Shown: positions 1-6,190 of the stretch, piece by piece | How the letters are laid out: the number at the start of each line of letters is the position of its first letter | Numbering within the stretch: the stretch's first letter is position 1 | From: Paenalicyclobacillus mengziensis | GTDB taxonomy: Bacteria > Bacillota > Bacilli > Alicyclobacillales > Alicyclobacillaceae | Direction of reading: 5' to 3' | Assembly (NCBI RefSeq): GCF_017298635.1 | Contig: NZ_CP071182.1 | Span: 434,001 to 498,000 of the forward strand | Length of the DNA: 64,000 nt | The notes under the pieces: model-generated | The model's database searches: none | What the model was told of the DNA's origin: nothing | What the model saw: the letters and a program-made list of their open reading frames with translations, nothing else | Translations under genes and position numbers: made by a program

Positions 1-1202
1 GGGGATCCGTCGACGATCCGCTCAGAGGAGTGGTCTTTAAGGTCGAACGCGATGCTTCCTTCGGTCGAGTGGCTTATGTCCGACTCTTCGCCGGCAGCAT
101 CCGAAATCGCGATGAGGTCGCCAATCAAACGCGGTCTGTTGCGGAAAAAGTCAATCTTATCCGGCAGATAGATGTGCAGACTTATCATGATACAGGCGTG
201 TTATTCGCTGGCGATGTGGGTGCGGTCTATGGCTTTAATCAGGCGAGAATTGGGGACGTCATCGGGACTGGGGAAAAGGTCCTCCCTGCAAAACATTTGT
301 CCATTCCATTGCTGACGGTCCAAGTGCTGCCGGAGAAAGACGAAGATTATATCGCTCTTGTGGAGGCTCTGCAGGAACTGAACATCGAAGACCCTGCGCT
401 TGAAGTGAATTGGATGAAGGACGAGCAGGAACTTCACATCAAAGTGATGGGGACCATTCAGTTGGAAGTGCTCGAGGGACTACTCGTCGAGCGATTTGGC
501 CTGCATGTTTCCTTTAGCCAGCCATCTGTGATTTACAAGGAGACACCGAAACAGAAGGCAGAAGGTTACGTGGCCTATACGATGCCCAAACCTTGCTGGG
601 CCATTTTGCGGTTTGTGATTGAGCCAGCACCGCGTGGAAGTGGTGTGACCTACTCGGCGAATGTGCGCACAGAAGACCTCCTGCAGCGTTATCAAAACGA
701 GGTTGAACGCCGCGTACCAGAGGCGTTGCAGCAAGGATTGTACGGATGGGAAGTGACCGACCTCAACATCACTTTGGTAGAAGGTCAACACCACGTCTGG
801 CACACGCATCCACTGGATTTTGTGGTGGCAACGCCAATGGGGATTATGAATGGATTAAGGAGTGCAGGGACGCAGTTACTTGAACCAGTGCTAAGTTTTA
901 AGTTGTCAGTACCAGAGGAGTACGGAGGTCGCGTTCTAAGCCAACTATCACGAATGCGGGGCGAGTTTGGCAATCCGGTCGCTGCAAGGGGCAGGTTTAC
1001 CGTTGAGGGAACCATTCCACTTGCCACCTCACTCAACTATCCGGTTGAACTCGGTATCCTGACCGGAGGGCGAGCCATCTTTTGGACGAATTTCCTGGAG
1101 TATCGAGAGTGTCCCCCAGAAGTACATGCAGAGCGAAAACGACGTGGTGTCAATCCGCTTGATACCGCCAAGTATATTCTGTGGGTGAGAAATGCACTTT
1201 GA
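1..1202 (+). CDS. TetM/OtrA-type translation factor GTPase, C-terminal part (partial, 5' end outside window)
   Basis: The reading frame is open from the left edge (codons from base 3) and gives about 399 residues. The visible part lacks the GTPase domain and begins in the EF-G-like beta-barrel domain II (DPLRGVVFKVE), followed by domain III, a domain IV with the family's ALEVNW and QLEVLEGLL signatures, and a domain V starting at LLEPVLSFKLSVPEEYGG. The C-terminus (NPLDTAKYILW) matches the C-terminal tail of tetracycline-resistance ribosomal protection proteins (RRP-S-R-DKVRYMF in TetM) and not EF-G. Known members remove tetracycline from the ribosome or act as auxiliary translation factors; which applies here cannot be decided. 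A GTG at base 30 is an internal codon, not the start. Confidence 0.88.
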   Translation, partial: GSVDDPLRGVVFKVERDASFGRVAYVRLFAGSIRNRDEVANQTRSVAEKVNLIRQIDVQTYHDTGVLFAGDVGAVYGFNQARIGDVIGTGEKVLPAKHLSIPLLTVQVLPEKDEDYIALVEALQELNIEDPALEVNWMKDEQELHIKVMGTIQLEVLEGLLVERFGLHVSFSQPSVIYKETPKQKAEGYVAYTMPKPCWAILRFVIEPAPRGSGVTYSANVRTEDLLQRYQNEVERRVPEALQQGLYGWEVTDLNITLVEGQHHVWHTHPLDFVVATPMGIMNGLRSAGTQLLEPVLSFKLSVPEEYGGRVLSQLSRMRGEFGNPVAARGRFTVEGTIPLATSLNYPVELGILTGGRAIFWTNFLEYRECPPEVHAERKRRGVNPLDTAKYILWVRNAL

Positions 1203-1250
1203 TGACTGAACCATCACTGGTTGACTTGAAACGAAAACTGGGTATGAAAC

Positions 1251-1269
1251 GTTATGCGTGGAGCATAAC
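1251..1269. terminator. hairpin between convergent genes
   Basis: Seven-base perfect arms GTTATGC / GCATAAC with a 5-base loop, followed on the plus strand by TTTCT. It lies between the end of the translation GTPase (+) and overlaps the stop of the Spo0E-like gene (-). A weak convergent terminator is the simplest reading. Confidence 0.4.
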
Positions 1270-1425
1270 TTTCTGCTGATGGCTCATTATGTGCTGGGCT
1301 TGATTCAAAAAGTTGTCCAGTTGTTGGCTGACCCTGACAACTTCAGGGTGACAAAGGTTTCCCTTTGTTTGCACCAACACAATCATTTTCTGTCTTAGAT
1401 AGTCTTCGATATTGATCAGTTCCAT
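1252..1425 (-). CDS. Spo0E-family aspartyl-phosphate phosphatase (sporulation regulator)
   Basis: A 57-residue protein with the full Spo0E-like signature: an IEDYLRQKM helix, then GNLCHPEVVRVSQQLDNFLNQ. The S-Q-x-L-D motif is the family's catalytic/binding signature. Family members dephosphorylate Spo0A~P and delay sporulation. Two in-frame ATGs exist, at 1434 and 1425; the second has AGGA at a better distance and is used here. It stands alone, upstream of a histidine kinase remnant on the same strand; kinase and Spo0E genes are functionally related in sporulation control, so the pairing may once have been meaningful. The family call is firm; the target is inferred. Confidence 0.85.
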   Translation of the reverse strand: MELINIEDYLRQKMIVLVQTKGNLCHPEVVRVSQQLDNFLNQAQHIMSHQQKVMLHA

Positions 1426-1540
1426 TGGAATCATCCTAGGATTTTTCCTTCATTTTCACGATGTTATGCCGATTTGTGAAGGTTTAATTCAGACCATCTG
1501 CAGGACATGGTGATAGTTCATTTGGACTATTTTAATGGTT

Positions 1541-1660
1541 TTATGCTTTTACACATGGCAGGGTAATCGTCACAGCTGTGCCGACGTTGACCTTTCTTTC
1601 AATGGAAATCGTGCCCCGAAATTCGTCAACGAGTGTTCGTGCGTTATGGTAAATTATTGT
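1541..1660 (-). pseudogene. remnant of a sensor histidine kinase C-terminus
   Basis: The last ~39 codons of a minus-strand frame read as the end of a HATPase_c domain: DEFRGTISIERKVNVGTAVTITLP corresponds to the G2 box (GG-x-I-x-I-x-S-x-x-x-x-GT-x-V-T-I-x-LP). The short residues upstream (LVQRSTIIYHNA) recall an N box, but the ATP-lid and G1 box between them are missing, and farther upstream the frame runs into an unrelated perfect hairpin. There is no room for the dimerisation domain. This is a decayed gene, not a functional kinase. Confidence 0.55.
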
Positions 1661-1696
1661 TGATCTTTGGACCAATTTCGTCGCTGAGCACGTAAT

Positions 1697-1734
1697 TGGC
1701 ACGTTTGGCTCAGTAAGTTGAGCCAAACGTGCCA
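1697..1734. repeat. perfect 16-bp inverted repeat with 6-base loop
   Basis: Arms TGGCACGTTTGGCTCA and its exact complement surround GTAAGT. No T-run follows directly on either strand, and it sits inside the decayed kinase frame, so it looks inserted rather than being an ordinary terminator. Confidence 0.7.
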
Positions 1735-1918
1735 TTTCTTTACGTGGCACAACAGAATTATCCTGTGAATGGAGAGTATTTGACCCCGTCACAGCAGTAT
1801 GGCGATGTCACAGTTGTTTGTGGTGATGCGTTAGATTGGGGCCGTTCCTTTCGATGTCAGATGCAATGGATCGCTCATGATTGAGCCGCCCAGGCCTGAC
1901 AAGGGGAGGTTATCGGAT

Positions 1919-2581
1919 ATGGCCAGGTTACGTGTTTTCACAGGTCACATTGGTAGTGGCAAGACTGAAATTGCCTTGAACTACGCGCTTCAATTAGCGC
2001 AGCAGAAAGACAGGGTTTGCGTTGTTGACCTAGACATCGTGAACCCTTATTTCTGTTCTCGCGACGTAAGCGAATTTTTGCAGAGCAAAGGCATTCGGTT
2101 GATTAGTGCAGCGCCGCAGTTAGCCAACGCAGAGCTCGGCGTCATATCGGCAGAGGTGCTGTCTGTGTTTAACGACAAGAGTTATGAGGTTGTTATCGAT
2201 GTTGGCGGGGACGATGTCGGAGCCGTGGCACTCGGTCAGTATTTACGTTACTTTCGCTTGGAACCGTACATCATGTATTTTGTGGTCAACAAACACCGCC
2301 CGCTTACCGCGAACAAGCAAAATGTGCTCGATTACTTACATCGCATCGAGGCAGCATCGAGGTTGAATGTGACGGCGTTCGTTTCAAACACCAATATGTC
2401 ATTTGAAACGACAGCAGAGGACGTCCTGACTGGAGACCACTTTGTATCCGCGTTAGCCGAGGAGTTACAGTTACCTCACGCCTTTACCGTTGCTACAAGA
2501 GACTTGCTCAAGGAGCTTGACGGCAAGACAAGGGCCCCGCTTCTAGGTATCCAGATATTTATGAAACCTCCATGGATGTAA
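1919..2581 (+). CDS. P-loop ATPase heading the 2-oxoacid:ferredoxin oxidoreductase operon
   Basis: A 220-residue nucleotide-binding protein of the ParA/MinD/CobQ-like superfamily. Walker A is GHIGSGKTE at about residue 8; it lacks the signature N-terminal lysine of true MinD/ParA P-loops (KGGxGKT). VVDLDIVNPYF gives the Walker A'/switch aspartate and VVIDVGGDDVG the Walker B region. An upstream in-frame ATG at 1877 exists, but 1919 has GGGGAGG nine bases ahead and is preferred. The gene is first in the operon, 32 bases before the ferredoxin-like subunit, which suggests a role in maturing, assembling or regulating the oxidoreductase. That role is inferred; no function is established by the sequence. 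Confidence 0.8.
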   Translation: MARLRVFTGHIGSGKTEIALNYALQLAQQKDRVCVVDLDIVNPYFCSRDVSEFLQSKGIRLISAAPQLANAELGVISAEVLSVFNDKSYEVVIDVGGDDVGAVALGQYLRYFRLEPYIMYFVVNKHRPLTANKQNVLDYLHRIEAASRLNVTAFVSNTNMSFETTAEDVLTGDHFVSALAEELQLPHAFTVATRDLLKELDGKTRAPLLGIQIFMKPPWM

Positions 2582-2613
2582 GCGCTTACCAAAATGTGAA
2601 GGGAGGTGCCAAA

Positions 2614-2847
2614 ATGGCAAAGGTGGCTCCAATCGGAGAAGTGACATTCAGTGAGGATGTCTGTAAAGGTTGTGGGCTTTGCATGGAAGTGTGCCCCAAG
2701 CACATCATTCAATTTTCCGACAAGTTAAATCTCAAGGGCTATCACTTTGCGACGGTTCATGATGAGGACATGGATGAGTGTATCGCCTGCACGTTCTGCG
2801 CCATCATGTGTCCTGATGTGGCGATTGAAGTAAGCCTGTCAAAGTAG
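2614..2847 (+). CDS. korD: 2-oxoacid:ferredoxin oxidoreductase, ferredoxin-like (delta) subunit
   Basis: A 77-residue protein with two 4Fe-4S motifs, CKGCGLCMEVCP near the N-terminus and CIACTFCAIMCP near the C-terminus, so it can carry two clusters. In this enzyme family the delta subunit passes electrons from the TPP-containing core to external ferredoxin. The start at 2614 is set by GGGAGGTG seven bases upstream; a start at 2572 would overlap the previous gene and has no ribosome site. Order delta-alpha-beta-gamma follows here, as in VOR/KOR-type operons. Confidence 0.92.
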   Translation: MAKVAPIGEVTFSEDVCKGCGLCMEVCPKHIIQFSDKLNLKGYHFATVHDEDMDECIACTFCAIMCPDVAIEVSLSK

Positions 2848-2861
2848 GGGAGGGGAGAACT

Positions 2862-3935
2862 GTGGACGACAAGGTCTTGATGAAGGGGACCGAAGCGATT
2901 GGCGAAGCAGCGATTCAAGCCGGATGTCAGTGTTTCTTTGGCTATCCAATTACACCGCAGACAGAACTAGCAGCTTATCTGGCGAAAAAGATGCCTGAAC
3001 AAGGAAGGGTCTTTGTCCAAGCTGAGAGCGAAGTGGCTGCCATCAACATGATTTACGGGGCCGCCGGTACGGGCGTTCGTTGTATGACTTCGTCGAGCAG
3101 CCCCGGTATCAGCCTGATGTCTGAAGGCATTTCCTATATCGCCGGCGCTGAACTCCCGTGTTTGATTATCAATATCATGCGTGGCGGTCCCGGGCTTGGC
3201 AGTATTCAGCCGGCTCAGTCGGATTACTTTCAGGCGACCAAAGGAGGCGGACACGGTGATTACAACATGCCTGTTTTCGCCCCATCTTCAATTCAAGAAA
3301 TGGTTGACCTCATCCAAGACGCGTTTGACGTGGCCGACCTCTATCGCACGCCTTGCATGATTCTCGGTGACGGCATGCTCGGTCAGATGATGGAGCCTGT
3401 TGTTTTTACAGAGCGATTAAAGCGAGACTTGCCGGAGAAGGAGTGGGCGGCGACTGGACTGCATGGACGCAACACGCACAATGTCATTAACTCACTTTAT
3501 CTCGACCCCCAAGATATGGAGCAGCATAACGTGCGTTTGCAGGCGAAGTTTGCCCGTATCAAGGAGCATGAGGCCCGCTACGAGTTTGTCAACTGCGACA
3601 GGGACAACGACCTCATCCTTGCAGCGTACGGTACTACCTCTCGCATCTGTAGGAATGTCATTCGCGACGCGGAAAAAGAGGGCATCAAGCTGGGCATGGT
3701 ACGACCGATCACACTGTGGCCGTTCCCTGACGAGGCATTTGACAAGACCGTCGATAGAACAAAATTTGGTTATTTGACTGTGGAGATGAGTGCGGGTCAG
3801 ATGGTCGAAGATGTGCGTCTGGCTGTCCGTGGTCGTAAACCGGTGGAGTTTTACGGGCGAACTGGCGGGATGGTCCCACATCCGGAAGATATTCTCCAGC
3901 GCGTGTTCGAAATGATCCCCGAGGGGGTGAAGTAG
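2862..3935 (+). CDS. korA: 2-oxoacid:ferredoxin oxidoreductase subunit alpha (VorB/KorA type)
   Basis: A 357-residue pyrimidine-binding subunit of the TPP-dependent oxidoreductases that convert a 2-oxoacid plus CoA and oxidised ferredoxin to acyl-CoA, CO2 and reduced ferredoxin. Signature segments are GYPITPQTE near residue 27, the Gln/Glu-rich QAESEVAAINM segment, MTSSSSPGISLMSEG, and a C-terminal transketolase-like domain (GMVRPITLWPFP). The GTG start follows GGGGAGGGGAG. The next gene begins at the base after the stop codon, so translation is probably coupled. The sequence type is closer to the short VorB-like alpha subunits than to pyruvate enzymes; the substrate (2-oxoglutarate or branched-chain oxoacids) cannot be fixed from sequence alone. 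Confidence 0.92.
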   Translation: MDDKVLMKGTEAIGEAAIQAGCQCFFGYPITPQTELAAYLAKKMPEQGRVFVQAESEVAAINMIYGAAGTGVRCMTSSSSPGISLMSEGISYIAGAELPCLIINIMRGGPGLGSIQPAQSDYFQATKGGGHGDYNMPVFAPSSIQEMVDLIQDAFDVADLYRTPCMILGDGMLGQMMEPVVFTERLKRDLPEKEWAATGLHGRNTHNVINSLYLDPQDMEQHNVRLQAKFARIKEHEARYEFVNCDRDNDLILAAYGTTSRICRNVIRDAEKEGIKLGMVRPITLWPFPDEAFDKTVDRTKFGYLTVEMSAGQMVEDVRLAVRGRKPVEFYGRTGGMVPHPEDILQRVFEMIPEGVK

Positions 3936-4706
3936 ATGCCACTCACATTCACGAAAACGAGAGGGTTAACGGATGTCCCAACGCACTATTGCCCAGGGTG
4001 CACGCATGGCATTGTGCACCGGCTGGTTGCGGAGGTCCTCGAAGAGCTCGGTGTGCTTGACAACGCCATCGGCGTAGCACCGGTTGGTTGTTCCGTGCTC
4101 GCTTTCAACTATTTTGCATGTGATGTCTTTGAAGCCGCTCACGGCCGTGCTCCGGCTGTCGCGACTGGCGTAAAACGATCGCGACCTGACAGCGTCGTCT
4201 TTACCTATCAAGGGGATGGCGATCTCGCTGCCATCGGCACAGCCGAGGTTGTACACGCGGCAACCCGCGGCGAGAAGATCACCACCATCTTTGTCAACAA
4301 CGCAATTTACGGGATGACAGGAGGGCAGATGGCACCGACGTCCTTGCCGGGGCAGGTGACGGAGACGTCCCCCTACGGTAGGGACACAAAGACAGCTGGC
4401 TTTCCGATTCGGGTCTCTGAGCTGATTTCAACACTCGATGGAGCTGTGTACGTAGAACGGGTTTCTGTTGACAGCGTGAAAAACGTCCTAAAGGCGAAAA
4501 AGGCCATCAAGCGGGCGTTCGAGTGTCAGCTTGAAGGTAAGGGCTACAGCCTGATTGAGGTCCTGTCCATCTGCCCGACGAACTGGGGGCTGTCTCCGGA
4601 AGAGTCGATGGAGTGGCTCCGCACCAACATGATGCCGTATTATCCACTAGGCGTGAAAAAAGACACACTAGGCGCAAACAAAGACACATTTGAGGAGGTG
4701 CACTGA
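3936..4706 (+). CDS. korB: 2-oxoacid:ferredoxin oxidoreductase subunit beta, TPP-binding
   Basis: A 256-residue subunit carrying the thiamine pyrophosphate site: GDGDLAAIG followed by IFVNNAIYGMTGGQ is the GDG-x(n)-NN cofactor motif. CPGCTHG near residue 20 is the conserved N-terminal Cys motif of this family. APVGCS and HGRAPAVATGVK are further family signatures. It starts directly at the stop codon of the alpha gene and ends two bases before the gamma gene. Near the C-terminus the DNA repeats an AAAGACACACTAGGCG-like unit imperfectly (4657-4693), giving KKDTLGANKDT, a likely slippage tail. Confidence 0.92.
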   Translation: MPLTFTKTRGLTDVPTHYCPGCTHGIVHRLVAEVLEELGVLDNAIGVAPVGCSVLAFNYFACDVFEAAHGRAPAVATGVKRSRPDSVVFTYQGDGDLAAIGTAEVVHAATRGEKITTIFVNNAIYGMTGGQMAPTSLPGQVTETSPYGRDTKTAGFPIRVSELISTLDGAVYVERVSVDSVKNVLKAKKAIKRAFECQLEGKGYSLIEVLSICPTNWGLSPEESMEWLRTNMMPYYPLGVKKDTLGANKDTFEEVH

Positions 4707-4708
4707 CC

Positions 4709-5251
4709 ATGGCACACCAGGAAATGATCTTTGCCGGGTTCGGTGGTCAGGGCATTCTTTCTATGGGCAAGTTTTTGGCTTATGCAGGAATGGACCAAGG
4801 ACGAAACGTGTCTTGGTTGCCGTCCTACGGGCCAGAGATGCGTGGGGGCACCGCAAACTGTTCTGTCATCATCACGGATGATCCCATCGGATCGCCCGTT
4901 ATAACGAACCCTACATCTCTCATTGTGATGAATCGCCCGTCGCTCGACAGGTTTGAAGCAACGCTCAGGCCCAAAGGACTTCTGATTATGGACACCGACC
5001 TGGTGACGCGACCCGCCGCCCGCACAGATATTGATATCATCAGAATTCCGGCGCAGACACTCGCGGAGGAGATAGGTAGCAAGAAGATTGCCAACATGAT
5101 TCTACTCGGGGCACTGGTTGAAAAGACTGGCGTGGTAACCATCGACATGCTGCTTCAAGCGATTCACTTGCACGGTAAGGGGCAATTCTTCGAAATGAAC
5201 AAAACTGCCATAGAAACCGGGGCCATACTCACACACAGAATGGTCGTGTAG
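4709..5251 (+). CDS. korC: 2-oxoacid:ferredoxin oxidoreductase subunit gamma
   Basis: A 180-residue gamma-type subunit: GFGGQGILSMGKFLA near the N-terminus and PSYGPEMRGGTANCSVIITDDPIGSP are the family signatures (CoA-side domain). Its ATG has GAGGAGGTG upstream, inside the end of the beta gene, which completes a compact operon from 1919. A GC-rich hairpin about 85 bases downstream is the likely end of the transcript. Confidence 0.92.
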   Translation: MAHQEMIFAGFGGQGILSMGKFLAYAGMDQGRNVSWLPSYGPEMRGGTANCSVIITDDPIGSPVITNPTSLIVMNRPSLDRFEATLRPKGLLIMDTDLVTRPAARTDIDIIRIPAQTLAEEIGSKKIANMILLGALVEKTGVVTIDMLLQAIHLHGKGQFFEMNKTAIETGAILTHRMVV

Positions 5252-5336
5252 GTTAGAGGGGTTAGAAACCCATCTATTCTCCGGGCTATTCCTCGAGATG
5301 CTCCTTAGGATGCTCTTCGGACAGATAGAACGAATA

Positions 5337-5374
5337 GGACGGAGTTCACCGAGATTACCGGTGCACTCCGTTCC
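5337..5374. terminator. hairpin between convergent korC and peroxiredoxin gene
   Basis: Long imperfect stem GGACGGAGT ... ACTCCGTTCC with an inner CACCG/CGGTG stem around an AT-rich loop. It lies between two convergent transcripts and could serve both; no long T-run is present. Confidence 0.55.
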
Positions 5375-5377
5375 CGT

Positions 5378-5412
5378 AATAACGCGTTATCAGCGTTATC
5401 AGCGCGTTATGC
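5378..5412. repeat. AATAACGCG-type palindromic repeat, locus 1
   Basis: The stretch holds AATAACGCGTTATC followed by two more GCGTTATC/GCGCGTTAT units, so it can pair in several registers. The same AATAACGC...GCGTTAT element recurs at 28077-28103 and five times in 43193-43416. Confidence 0.65.
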
Positions 5413-5435
5413 AATCAAGTCGTAGGTCTCGACCA

Positions 5436-6077
5436 TTAGATCTCCCCTGCTCTTCGAATGTCCCGTTTGATTCCCGGCAATCCCGGTACCCAATTGGCAG
5501 GAACGCCAAGCCCGGTCTGTCGTGCAAATTGAAGTCCTTCAAGCAGACGCACTGTTTCCGGTACGTAACGGCCGACCTCCGACGGATACACGATTTTGGC
5601 TTCGATAACCCCTTCCGGATTTACCATGACCGTAGACCTTATCGCAGCTCCCGCTTTTTCGTCAAGTACGCCGTAAGTCCGACTAATCCGATGGTTTCGA
5701 TCGCTTAAGAGAGGGTACCTGACGTGTCGCATCGATGGAGAGGTCTCTCGGAAGACCTTATGGCTATAAATGCTGTCAGTGCTGATGGCGAGTACCTCTG
5801 CACCAAGTTGTTTCAACCTCGGGTAAATGGCAGCGACCGCCGCCAATTCCGTCGGTCAAACAAAGGTAAAATCACTTGAGTAAAAGAACAATACGACCCA
5901 GTCACCCTTATGGTCGGAGAGGCGAATTTGTTTTGCATCCCCGTTTAAATACGCCTCTGCCTGAAATAAGGGCGCCACGTCCCCTCTTGTCACACAGCCA
6001 TCATTTGGTTTGGCAGCCCGCTCGTCGCTGCCGTCGCTCTTGTCTTCCCTGTCGTCTCTCGGCAAATCTTCCGTCAT
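5436..6077 (-). CDS. peroxiredoxin with in-frame UGA at the peroxidatic position (candidate selenoprotein)
   Basis: One frame of 214 codons is interrupted only by TGA at 5858-5856 (codon 74). The flanks read [17 protein letters not shown]; in peroxiredoxins this is FTFVCPTE, so the UGA sits exactly where the peroxidatic cysteine belongs. The rest of the fold is intact: the catalytic Thr three residues before it, Arg147 ([12 protein letters not shown]) and the C-terminal NWVPG segment. The usual C-terminal resolving Cys is absent (GVPANW instead of VCPA-W); the only Cys is Cys28. A SECIS-like hairpin begins 7 bases after the UGA. Known selenocysteine peroxiredoxins (PrxU type) reduce peroxides with Sec at this place. 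The alternative is a single-base nonsense mutation of TGC/TGT. The family is near certain; decoding as Sec depends on selABCD genes outside the window. Start ATG 6077 has GGGGGAA upstream. Confidence 0.75.
5826..5848 (-). promoter_or_regulatory. putative bacterial SECIS element
   Basis: On the mRNA, six pairs GGCGGC/GCUGCC close a GGUC tetraloop; one more U-A pair, a single bulged U and two A-U pairs extend the stem. The loop's first G is the 18th base after the UGA, inside the 16-37 base window known for bacterial SECIS elements, and the GGUC loop plus bulged U match the E. coli fdhF element bound by SelB. Confidence 0.65.
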
Positions 6078-6190
6078 GAGCCGTTCCCCCGTTCGCTCGC
6101 AAAGTTACCTACTTTGGTATATGCGTCCGGCCTTCCGGGCGGCCCAAAAATTTTACATTTTCAGACGAGTTTAGGTCTCCACAACAGCTT

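Noticed and set aside
5298..5708. Plus-strand open frame of 136 codons across the peroxiredoxin gene
   Set aside because: It is the antisense of a conserved protein, has no family features or ribosome site, and runs through a terminator and repeats.
5436..5846. Reading the peroxiredoxin as a separate short gene starting at TTG 5846
   Set aside because: The TTG lies inside the SECIS-like stem, has no ribosome site, and the product would lack the strand that carries the active site. A readthrough gene or a nonsense-mutated gene both explain the data better.
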